From Corallococcus sp. EGB (GTDB taxonomy: Bacteria; Myxococcota; Myxococcia; Myxococcales; Myxococcaceae), in contig NZ_CP079946.1 of assembly GCF_019968905.1 (NCBI RefSeq), positions 6,731,356 to 6,795,355 of the forward strand: DNA of 64,000 nucleotides. The letters are read 5' to 3'. Of the stretch, positions 8,524 through 16,200 are shown one piece after another. The position numbers and the translations under genes were made by a program. Position 1 is the first letter of the stretch. Each line of letters begins with the position of its first letter. The notes beneath the pieces were generated by a model, which saw only the letters and a program-made list of their open reading frames with translations, was not told the DNA's origin and searched no databases.

Positions 8524-9576
8524 TCAGTCGCGCAGGCCGGGGTGCGTGCGCACGCGCGCCGCCGCGGCCTCGGTGAACTTCTGGAGCAGGGACTCGTAGC
8601 GGTCGAAGCGGTCCGCCCAGTCGCTCGTGGGCAGCAGGTCCAGCGTCTGGAAGAGCTCCACCAGCCGCTCCAGGTGCGGCTGCTGCTGCTCATCCGTCGC
8701 GTCGCTCAGCAGCACCAGCCACGCCTGATACGCATAGCCGATGATCCAGAACATCGCCTCGCGGTGCCGGCCCGCGTCGATCATCTCCCGGGTGCCGTCC
8801 ACGTAGTAGGGCCGCAGGTGGCCACGGAACTTGAAGTCGTAGTGCACCGGCTGGCGCTTGATCCGCGTGGCCAGCTCGAACGCCTCGTCGAAGTGCGACA
8901 GGAAGCGCTCCGTGTCCGCGCGCGTCAGCTTCGCGGTGCCAATGAGCGCCAGCGCCTCCTCGTGCAGATCCGCGCGGCCCTGGGCCTCCAGGATCTCCCC
9001 GGTGCGCATGAAGCAACGCCGCAGGGTCAGGGGCGTCGCGTTCGCCAACGAGGAGAGGTTCACCAGCTGCGCCGTGCCGACATAGAAGTGCATCAGCACC
9101 GCGGCCAGGTCTCCGGCCTCCAGCGCCTTGCGCCCCGCCACCAGCCGCTTGGTCACCACCCGGGCGCTGCTGTCGACCCGCGCCTGCACCCAGCGGCGCC
9201 GGAAGTACTCCTCCGCCACCGTCTTGTGCAGCCGGCCCAGCGCGCCCGTCGGGTCCGCCAGGATGACGCCCGCGGCCAGGTTGTCCGCGTGCTCCGGCTC
9301 GCTCAGGATGGTCTCCGCGGAGCGGAAGCCCTCGTCCCCCAGCAGGCCGCACTCCAGGATGACGCCCTCGTGGATCAGCTCCAGCCGGTCCTCCTTCACG
9401 GCGGCGCGGTCCGTGGTCACCATCACCACGTCCACGTCCCGCCAGGGCTCCAGCGGCGTGTCGTGCGGCAACTGCGTCAGGCTCCCGGCCAGGAAGGCAC
9501 CGTGAAAGCCGGGGATGCGGGCGGACTCCTCCGCGACCCAGTCTCGGGCGCGTTGGATGGCCTGGCGTACGTTCAT
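8524..9576 (-). CDS. Nucleotidyltransferase-fold protein of unknown function
   Basis: 350 residues from the ATG at 9576. Residues 28-52 carry G31-S32 followed by D47-x-D49 (AGSLTQLP, then WRDVDVVMV), the G-S-x(9-14)-D-x-D pattern of the nucleotidyltransferase superfamily that includes aminoglycoside nucleotidyltransferases and minimal NTases. The rest is helical with no second recognised domain; the long C-terminal part could bind a nucleotide-accepting substrate. It sits between the exporter and the GST, all minus strand (36 nt from the GST), so it is plausibly part of the cluster as a self-resistance or tailoring activity. That role is speculative. Confidence 0.7.
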   Translation of the reverse strand: MNVRQAIQRARDWVAEESARIPGFHGAFLAGSLTQLPHDTPLEPWRDVDVVMVTTDRAAVKEDRLELIHEGVILECGLLGDEGFRSAETILSEPEHADNLAAGVILADPTGALGRLHKTVAEEYFRRRWVQARVDSSARVVTKRLVAGRKALEAGDLAAVLMHFYVGTAQLVNLSSLANATPLTLRRCFMRTGEILEAQGRADLHEEALALIGTAKLTRADTERFLSHFDEAFELATRIKRQPVHYDFKFRGHLRPYYVDGTREMIDAGRHREAMFWIIGYAYQAWLVLLSDATDEQQQPHLERLVELFQTLDLLPTSDWADRFDRYESLLQKFTEAAAARVRTHPGLRD

Positions 9577-9611
9577 TGGCGGTGTCCTCGGGCGCGCGGA
9601 GCAGGGGCGCG

Positions 9612-10295
9612 TCAGCCGTTGAGCAGCTGCACCGGCGGGAAGCGCTTCGGATCCGCCAGCCACCGCGCGATGCCGGGCCGCGCCCGCATGCGCTCGAAGA
9701 AGGCGCGCAGCCGGGGGTAGCCCTCGATGACCTCCATCAGCCCGTTGTCCACCAGCATCTCCAGCATGCCGAAGACGCAGGTGTCCGCCACGCTCACCCT
9801 CTCTCCCACGAAGAAGCCCTCACCGCCGTGGTTGTGCGCGATGAAGCGCTCGAACAGGCGCAGCCACGCCGGCAGCTCCTCGCCCAGCACCACCGGCAGC
9901 ATCTCTCCCAACTCATCCGGCGACATGTTGCTCAGGCTCAGCGCGCGAGCGGAGACCTCCTCCACGCTCTCGATCATCATGTCGCACGCCGCCGCCTCGC
10001 GGTCGTTGGCGCCATACAGCCCCCGCGTGCGCGCCACGTGACGCAGGATGGCGCGGCTCTGCACCACGCAGAACCCGTCTGGCTCCTCCCACAACGGAAC
10101 CTTGTCAAAGGCAAGAATGCCCGTGGCCTTGAGGGCCTCGAACTCCGGTGTCTTCACCTTCGCCTTCGCGTCATAGACGCCCAGGTCGCGGTACTCATAC
10201 GCGACCCCGGCCTCCGCGAGCAGCAGGTGGATCTTCTCCGCCAGGCCGCGGGCGTGGAAGTACGTCAGGCGTGGCAGGGGGGTCTCGGCGCTCAT
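9612..10295 (-). CDS. Glutathione S-transferase family protein
   Basis: 227 residues from the ATG at 10295, with GAGAG about 10 nt upstream; the longer start at 10355 would run through the divergent regulatory region. The N-terminal thioredoxin-like domain (about 1-85) contains LTYFHARGLAEKIHLLLAEAG, with Tyr/Arg in the glutathione-site position of sigma-like GSTs, and VPLWEEPDGFCVVQSRAILRHVA, the cis-Pro and Gln-Ser pair that binds glutathione. A helical C-terminal domain follows, ending in a YPRLRAFFERMRARPGI motif. It probably conjugates or isomerises thiols. The gene is divergent from the ATP-grasp-like gene and may be coordinately controlled with it. Confidence 0.9.
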   Translation of the reverse strand: MSAETPLPRLTYFHARGLAEKIHLLLAEAGVAYEYRDLGVYDAKAKVKTPEFEALKATGILAFDKVPLWEEPDGFCVVQSRAILRHVARTRGLYGANDREAAACDMMIESVEEVSARALSLSNMSPDELGEMLPVVLGEELPAWLRLFERFIAHNHGGEGFFVGERVSVADTCVFGMLEMLVDNGLMEVIEGYPRLRAFFERMRARPGIARWLADPKRFPPVQLLNG

Positions 10296-10324
10296 CGGTC
10301 GCGAATCACTCTCAAGTTGTGATG

Positions 10325-10337
10325 AAGGGGGATTGTT
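10325..10337 (+). repeat. Direct repeat copy 1, AAGGGGGATTGTT
   Basis: Exact 13-nt match to 10422-10434, 97 nt apart, inside the divergent control region. Possible binding site or duplicated translation-start region; it is not followed by a start codon. Confidence 0.6.
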
Positions 10338-10421
10338 GCAAACTACAACGCCCAAAACAGAGGCTCGGAACGTAACACAATTGATATGATGTTAGGACTG
10401 GATTACAAGCTCAACAAGCTT

Positions 10422-10434
10422 AAGGGGGATTGTT
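10422..10434 (+). repeat. Direct repeat copy 2, AAGGGGGATTGTT
   Basis: Exact second copy; its G-run is the likely Shine-Dalgarno for the ATG at 10438, so a protein bound here would also cover the ribosome site. Confidence 0.6.
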
Positions 10435-10437
10435 TCC

Positions 10438-11907
10438 ATGCTGCCGCCCGAGTCCAACACCCTTCCTCGATTCAGTCCGGAGCTGAAAGCGCTGCATGCG
10501 GGGCTGTCTGCCGCGTTCGCGGCGTTCCTGGACTTCGCGGAGAGGGATCCGGAGGTCTACGCGCTGCACAAATTCAACAAGTTCGAAGAGTCCCCGCTGA
10601 TGCACTACGACCTGCATCGGTGGCCCACGCTCATCGACTTGCGTCGCAGCCAGCTCCTGGAAGAGATGTCGCTCGGGGTCTGCCGCCTCATCAAGCGCGC
10701 GCCCCGGCGCCTGTTCGGCGGGGACGCGGGGCGCGCGGCCGCGTACTACGGCCTTCCCCTGGAGCGGGCCCAGGTGGCGATGGAGGCGCTCGCGCTCACG
10801 GATGACGCGCGGGGCGCCATCAGCCGGGGGGACTTCATCGACTCCGCCGGGGGCATGAAGTGCCTGGAGTTCAACCTCACCGCCGGCCTGGGTGGCTGGG
10901 AGACGGCGCTCCAGGCCCAGCTGGTGATGGAGCAGCCGGCGCTCCAGCGCTTCGCGAAGGAGCGGGGCCTGGTGGTCCACGCGCAGGACACGCTGCACGT
11001 CCTCTTCAAGCACCTGCTGGAGGACATGCGCCGCAGCGTCGTCCCGTGGGAGGGCGAGTGCAACCTGGGCGTGCTCTTCCCAGACAACGACACGCCCGAC
11101 GCGGTGGGCATCGAGATGGCCACCATCCTGCTCAACCACCACCTGAAGGAGGTGTGGGAGCCGGAGGGCGTCAAGGGCGAGGTGCTCATCGGCACCTACA
11201 GCGAGGTGCTGGACGCCGACGGGCAGCGCCTCACCCTTCGCGGCAAGCGGCTCCACGGGGTGCTGGAGCATGACGCGCGGGACCGGCTCAAGCTCGCGGG
11301 ACCGGAGTTCGACGCCCGTGCCCGGAGCGCGCTCGGCGCGCGCACCCTCTGCCTCTACAACGGCCCCGCGCAGGAGCTCCTCGACGACAAGCGAAACATC
11401 ACGCTGCTGTCGGAGCACGCGGAGTCCCCGCTGCTGAGCGACGCCGAGCGCGAGCTCATCCGCCGGCACATCCCCTGGTCGCGCAAACTGGAGCGCGCGC
11501 ACACCACTCGCGGCGGCGAGCGGGTGTGGCTGCCGGACCTGGCCTCCGCGCGGCGCGAGGAGCTGGTGCTCAAGGCGGGCCGCGACTACGCGGGCCGCTC
11601 CGTGCGCATGGGCTGGGCCACGCCCGCCGCGGAGTGGGACGAGGCCATCCGCGCCGCGCTCGACTCAGGCGGCTGGGTGCTCCAGGAGCGGGTGGAATCC
11701 CAGCCCTACCACTACCTGCGCGCGGACGGTGGCGTGGGCCCCCACAACCTCATCTGGGGCCCCTTTGTCTTTGGCGACCTCTACGGTGGGACCATGGTGC
11801 GCATGAACCCGGCGGGCCGCGGCACGGGCATCGTGAATACACGCCAGGGCGCCACCATGTGCGCGCTCGTCATCGCGGAAGAAACACAGCAGGCCGCGAA
11901 GGGCTGA
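10438..11907 (+). CDS. ATP-grasp-like ligase of unknown substrate
   Basis: 489 residues from the ATG at 10438, preceded by a G-rich ribosome site. The C-terminal third resembles the nucleotide- and carboxylate-binding part of ATP-grasp enzymes: VLKAGRDYAGRSVRMGW followed by GGWVLQERVES, then a conserved-looking HNLIWGPFVFGDLYGG segment and VNTRQGATM. An upstream KCLEFNLTAGLGGW segment resembles the acidic/Asn metal site of glutathionylspermidine-synthase-like ligases. If so, it joins a carboxylate to an amine using ATP. Family placement is tentative. It is followed by its own terminator, and lies between the GST and the NRPS core, so it could make or attach a building block. Confidence 0.65.
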   Translation: MLPPESNTLPRFSPELKALHAGLSAAFAAFLDFAERDPEVYALHKFNKFEESPLMHYDLHRWPTLIDLRRSQLLEEMSLGVCRLIKRAPRRLFGGDAGRAAAYYGLPLERAQVAMEALALTDDARGAISRGDFIDSAGGMKCLEFNLTAGLGGWETALQAQLVMEQPALQRFAKERGLVVHAQDTLHVLFKHLLEDMRRSVVPWEGECNLGVLFPDNDTPDAVGIEMATILLNHHLKEVWEPEGVKGEVLIGTYSEVLDADGQRLTLRGKRLHGVLEHDARDRLKLAGPEFDARARSALGARTLCLYNGPAQELLDDKRNITLLSEHAESPLLSDAERELIRRHIPWSRKLERAHTTRGGERVWLPDLASARREELVLKAGRDYAGRSVRMGWATPAAEWDEAIRAALDSGGWVLQERVESQPYHYLRADGGVGPHNLIWGPFVFGDLYGGTMVRMNPAGRGTGIVNTRQGATMCALVIAEETQQAAKG

Positions 11908-11947
11908 AGACACACCGCGTCGTCTTCAGCAGCCCCCTTTTCAATCT

Positions 11948-11977
11948 CAATTCCAGTCCCATTGGAATTGCTTGTTT
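11948..11977 (+). terminator. Rho-independent terminator after the ATP-grasp-like gene
   Basis: Perfect 8-bp inverted repeat CAATTCCA (11948-11955) / TGGAATTG (11963-11970), 7-nt loop, followed by CTTGTTTT. The palindrome overlaps a candidate promoter on its right and could double as an operator. Confidence 0.65.
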
Positions 11978-11997
11978 TGCCGCGTATCATCTATTTT
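11968..11997 (+). promoter_or_regulatory. Candidate promoter for the luciferase-like monooxygenase and cluster core
   Basis: TTGCTT (11968-11973), 18-nt spacer, TATTTT (11992-11997), in an AT-rich island. A start site near 12005 would leave a leader of about 70 nt. Pattern match only. Confidence 0.4.
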
Positions 11998-12077
11998 CAG
12001 GCTGACGCGAATAATTGCCTCCGGGCGCGTATCTTCGCGCCCTGGCCCCTGGGACCCCGCCCCAAAGGACCTCCACC

Positions 12078-13130
12078 GTGAACCTCAGTGTGCTCGATCA
12101 TTCCATCGTCGTTCGTGGCGGAAGTCCGCGTGAGGCATTCCAGAACACCCTGGAGCTGGCCCGTGCCGCCGAGCAGCTCGGGTATCACCGTTTCTGGGTC
12201 GCGGAGCACCACGGCTCGGGGCACTTCGCGGGGGTGGCGCCGGAGATCATGGTCTCGCATGTCGCGTCGGCGACGTCGCGGATCCGGGTGGGCACCGGCG
12301 GCGTGCTGCTGACGAACTACAGCCCCTTCAAGGTGGCGGAGGTCTTCCGCCTGCTGGAGACGCTGTATCCGGGCCGCATCGACCTGGGCATCGGGCGGGC
12401 GTCGGGCAGCTCGGACCTGGTGGCGAAGGCGCTGGCGTACGGCGGGCCGGTGAACCCGGAGGCGTTCCCCCAGAAGCTGGAGGACCTCATCGCGTTCCTG
12501 TCCGGCGCGACGCCCGCGACGGCGGAGCTGAAGGGGCTGTCGCTCCGGACCATGGCGCCGGGCATGCCCCAGCTGTGGGCGCTGGGGTCGGGTGAGCAGA
12601 GCTCCCTGCTCGCGGCCCGGCTGGGCATCTCCTTCTGCTTCGCGCACTTCTTCAACCCGGTGAACGGCGCCCCGGTGACGCGTGGCTACCGTGCGAAGTT
12701 CCAGGGCTCGCACGTGCAGTCCGCGCCCCGCTCGGCGCTCAGCGTGTACGTCATCTGTGGGAGGACCGAAGCGGAGGCGCATCGAATAGCGCGAAGCAGC
12801 GACCTCTTGACGGTGAACACCCGCAAGGGGCGCAACGAGGAGCCCATCCCCTCCATCGAGGAGGCGGAGGCCTACCCCTACACGCCCGAGGACCTGGCGG
12901 TGCTGGAGTTCGACCGCCAGCGCGTCGTCTGCGGCGACCCGTCCCAGGTGAAGGCGCGGCTGCTGGCCATGGCCGAGGACTTCCAGGCCGACGAGCTGAT
13001 TCTCACCACGCTCTGCCACGACCACCGGGCCCGCATGCGCTCGTACGAGCTGCTGGCGGAGGCCTTCGGGCTGGACCGGGTGGGAGCGCCGCCCGGAGCC
13101 GTCCGGACCGAGCCCCAGCCCCGCGCCTGA
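12078..13130 (+). CDS. Luciferase-like (LLM) flavin-dependent oxidoreductase
   Basis: 350 residues. The GTG at 12078 is chosen because AAAGGA lies 8 nt upstream and homology-like sequence (NLSVLDHSIV) begins there; a TTG at 12015 is in frame but lacks a site. The protein is a single TIM-barrel of the bacterial luciferase superfamily: RFWVAEHHGSGHFAGVAPE, IRVGTGGVLLTNYSPFKVAEVF and GRIDLGIGRASGS are group-1 LLM signatures. Members use reduced FMN or F420 for monooxygenation or hydride transfer; which one cannot be read here. It precedes the NRPS and is separated from it by two strong hairpins. It is the second LLM activity of the cluster, the other being built into the NRPS. Confidence 0.88.
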   Translation: MNLSVLDHSIVVRGGSPREAFQNTLELARAAEQLGYHRFWVAEHHGSGHFAGVAPEIMVSHVASATSRIRVGTGGVLLTNYSPFKVAEVFRLLETLYPGRIDLGIGRASGSSDLVAKALAYGGPVNPEAFPQKLEDLIAFLSGATPATAELKGLSLRTMAPGMPQLWALGSGEQSSLLAARLGISFCFAHFFNPVNGAPVTRGYRAKFQGSHVQSAPRSALSVYVICGRTEAEAHRIARSSDLLTVNTRKGRNEEPIPSIEEAEAYPYTPEDLAVLEFDRQRVVCGDPSQVKARLLAMAEDFQADELILTTLCHDHRARMRSYELLAEAFGLDRVGAPPGAVRTEPQPRA

Positions 13131-13138
13131 AGCGCCAT

Positions 13139-13160
13139 TCCCGGGGCACGGGCCCCGGGA
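13139..13160 (+). terminator. Strong GC hairpin after the LLM gene
   Basis: 9-bp perfect stem TCCCGGGGC (13139-13147) / GCCCCGGGA (13152-13160) with a 4-nt loop, no T-run. It starts 8 nt after the stop codon. May terminate, attenuate or protect the upstream mRNA end. Confidence 0.5.
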
Positions 13161-13176
13161 CCGTGACCTCCCCGAC

Positions 13177-13204
13177 GGGGGCGTGAGCCGCGGGCTCCGC
13201 CCCC
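13177..13204 (+). terminator. Second strong hairpin in the LLM-NRPS gap
   Basis: GGGGGCG (13177-13183) pairs with CGCCCCC (13198-13204), with an inner GAGCC/GGCTC stem, making a nearly continuous 12-bp helix. It covers the GTG at 13183, which argues against that codon as the NRPS start. Confidence 0.5.
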
Positions 13205-13275
13205 ATCAGCCATTCCATTCCCACGAACCCCGGGCCTCGTGTCTCCGGGCGTTCCCAGCCCTTGTCGAGCTCCCC

Positions 13276-16200
13276 ATGAACTCCACGGCCCGGAGTCCCT
13301 CCGCCCCGCCCTCCTTCCCCACGCTGGTGGACCTGCTGCGCTCGCGCGCGGCCACCCAGGGCGAGGACCTGCTCTACCGCTTCCTGGAGACGGGCGACGT
13401 CGATGGGCCCGTGGAGACGTGGAGCTACGCGCGCCTGGATGCGCGGGCGCGCGCGGTGGGGGCGCTGCTTTCGGCGGACGGGGGCTGGGGTGAGCGAGCG
13501 CTGCTGCTGTACCCGCCGGGCCTGGAGTTCGTCGCCGGCTTCATGGGCTGTCTCTACGGCGGCGTGGTGGCCGTGCCCTGTTACCCCCCGGACCCCACCC
13601 GGCTGGAGCGGACGCTGCCGCGCCTGCGCGCCATCGCGAAGGACTGCGGCGCGCGCTACGTGCTCACGACGCAGGCCATCCAGGAGATGGCGGAGTTCTT
13701 CACCCCGCAGGCGCCGGAGCTCGGGGAGCTGCGCTGGGTGGCCACCGACGCGGTGCCCGAAGGCCGCGCGGCGGAGTGGGCGCGGCCCGACGTGGACGCG
13801 GACACGCTCGCGTTCCTCCAGTACACCTCCGGCTCCACCGGGACGCCCAAGGGCGTGAAGGTGAGCCACCACAACATCCTCAGCAACGAGGCGCTCATCA
13901 CCCGGGGCTTCGGGCTGGACGCGGCGCGCTCGTCCGGCATGGGCTGGCTGCCCATGTTCCATGACATGGGCCTCATCGGGAAGGTGCTCCAGCCGCTCTA
14001 CCTGGGCTTCCCGTGCACGCTGATGTCGCCCATCGCGTTCCTCCAGCGCCCCCTGCGCTGGCTGGAGGCCATCTCGCACTTCCGCGCGACGTGCAGCGGC
14101 GGGCCCAACTTCGCGTATGACCTGTGTGTACGGAAGGCCACCGACGCGGACCGCGGGCGGCTGGACCTGAGCAGTTGGGACCTGGCGTTCAACGGCGCGG
14201 AGCCGGTGCGGCGCGAGACGCTGGAGCGCTTCGCGGACACCTTCGCCCGCTGTGGGTTCCGCAAGACGGCGTTCTACCCATGTTATGGCCTCGCCGAAGC
14301 GACCCTCATCGTCAGCGGAGGCTCGAAGGGCGAGCCGTATCACCACGGCCGCTTCGACTCGGACTCCGTCGCGCGGGGGCGGCCGGTGGAGGCGGCGGCG
14401 GACGGCCGCGCGCTGACGCTGGTGTCCTCGGGCCGCGCCGCGCCGGGGCACCAGGTGCGCGTGGTGCATCCGGAGACGCTGGACACGTGCTCCGCCGGGA
14501 CGGTGGGGGAGATCTGGACCACGGGCCCCAGCGTGGCGCAGGGCTACTGGAACCGGCCGGAGGAGTCCGAGCGGGCCTTCGGCGCGCGGCTCGTGGGGAG
14601 CGCGGAGTCGTGGCTGCGCACGGGCGACCTGGGCTTCCTGAACGCGGAGGGTGAGCTGTTCGTCACCGGCCGGCTCAAGGACCTCATCATCGTCCGGGGC
14701 CGCAACCTCTACCCGCAGGACCTGGAGCAGTCCGTGGAGCGGGCGCACCGCGCGGTGCGTCCGGGCTGCGTGGCCGCCTTCAGCGTGGAGGAGGCGGGCG
14801 AGGAGCGGTTGGTGGTGGCCGCAGAGGTGGACGCGCGCGACGACTTCGACGCGGCGGCCGTGGTGGACGCCGTGCGCCGGGCGCTGGCCGACGAGCACGC
14901 GGTGCACGCTCACGGCGTGGTGCTGCTCCAGGCGCGCAGCATCCCCAAGACGTCCAGCGGGAAGATTCAACGCCGCGCCTGCCGCGACGGCTACCTCGCG
15001 GGGGAGCTGGAGGTGGTGGGCGCCTCCGTCGTCGCGACCGGCGTGGACGCGCCCGAGGTCCCCGCCGTGTCCCTGCGCGAGGCCCTGGCGACGTCCGGGC
15101 CGGAGCGCCGCGCGCGCGTGGAGGACGCCCTGCGCGGCGCCGTGGCGCGGCAGCTGGGCGTGGCGCCCGGGCAGGTGAGGTCCGACGCGGCCCTGGCCAG
15201 CCTGGGGCTGGATTCGCTGATGGCGCTGGAGCTGCATGGCGAGTTGGAGGCCTCGCTGGGCGCGTCGCTGCCCGTCGCCTTCCTGTGGCAGCACCCCACG
15301 CTCGCGGACTGCGCCGGACAGCTGCTGGAGGCGGGAGCCCGCGCGCGGAGCCAGCCGCCGCTCCAGGCCGGGACGCTGGAGGGAACGCTGCCGCTGTCCC
15401 CCGGCCAGCAGCGCCTGTGGTTCCTGGACCGGCTGGTGCCGGGCACGCCGCTGTACCATGTGCACTTCCAGCTGCGGCTCTTTGGCCCGCTGGATGAGCC
15501 GGCGCTGCGCCACGCGCTGGAGGCGCTCGTCGCGCGGCACGCGGTGCTGCGCACGCGCTTCCCGGAGGCCGGAGGCCAGCCGCACGCGGTGGTCCAGCCC
15601 ACCGGGAGCGTGGAGCTGGCCCGGGCCGACCTGCGCGGGCTGTCCGTCTCGCAGCAGGACGCGAGGCTTCGCGAGCTGGCGCTGGCCCAGGCGCGGGAGC
15701 CCTTCCAGTTGGAGTCCGGCCCGCTCATGCGCACCGCGCTGGTGGCGCAGGATGAGCGGGAGCACGTGCTCCTGATGACGCAGCACCACATCATCACGGA
15801 CGGCTGGTCCACGGGCGTACTGGCCCGCGAGCTGGCCTCGCTCTACCGCGCCCGGGTGGAGGGCACGGCCAGCGCGCTGAAGCCCGTCGCGTTGCAGTAC
15901 CCGGACGTCGCGCGGTGGCAGCACGCATGGGGTCCGCTGCTGGACGCTCAGCGCGAGTTCTGGTCGCGCAAGCTCCAGGGCATGCCCCGGCTGGAGCTGC
16001 CCACGGACCACGCGCGGCCGCGGACGCCCGGCTTCCAGGGCGCGCTCCACCGGCTCACCCTGCCCCGCGACCTGGTGGAGCGCGTGAAGGCGGCGGGCCG
16101 CGAGGAGGGGTGTACCCTCTTCGTCACGCTGGCGGCGGCGTGGGCCGCCCTCATGGCGCGCTACAGCGGACAGGCGGACTTCGGCCTGGGTACCGTCGTG

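Larger units (their letters stand above)
10296..10437. promoter_or_regulatory. AT-rich divergent control region with a 13-bp direct repeat
   Basis: 142 nt between the GST and ATP-grasp starts, much lower in GC than its surroundings. It contains AAGGGGGATTGTT twice (10325-10337 and 10422-10434), a candidate -10 box TATGAT at 10385-10390 without a clear -35, and the short inverted repeat AAGCT/AGCTT just before the plus-strand start. The second repeat copy overlaps the plus-strand ribosome site. Confidence 0.5.

Noticed and set aside
13183-13275. GTG at 13183 as NRPS start
   Set aside because: It lies inside a perfect hairpin and the extra residues are unlike the FAAL N-terminus; ATG 13276 fits the domain boundary.
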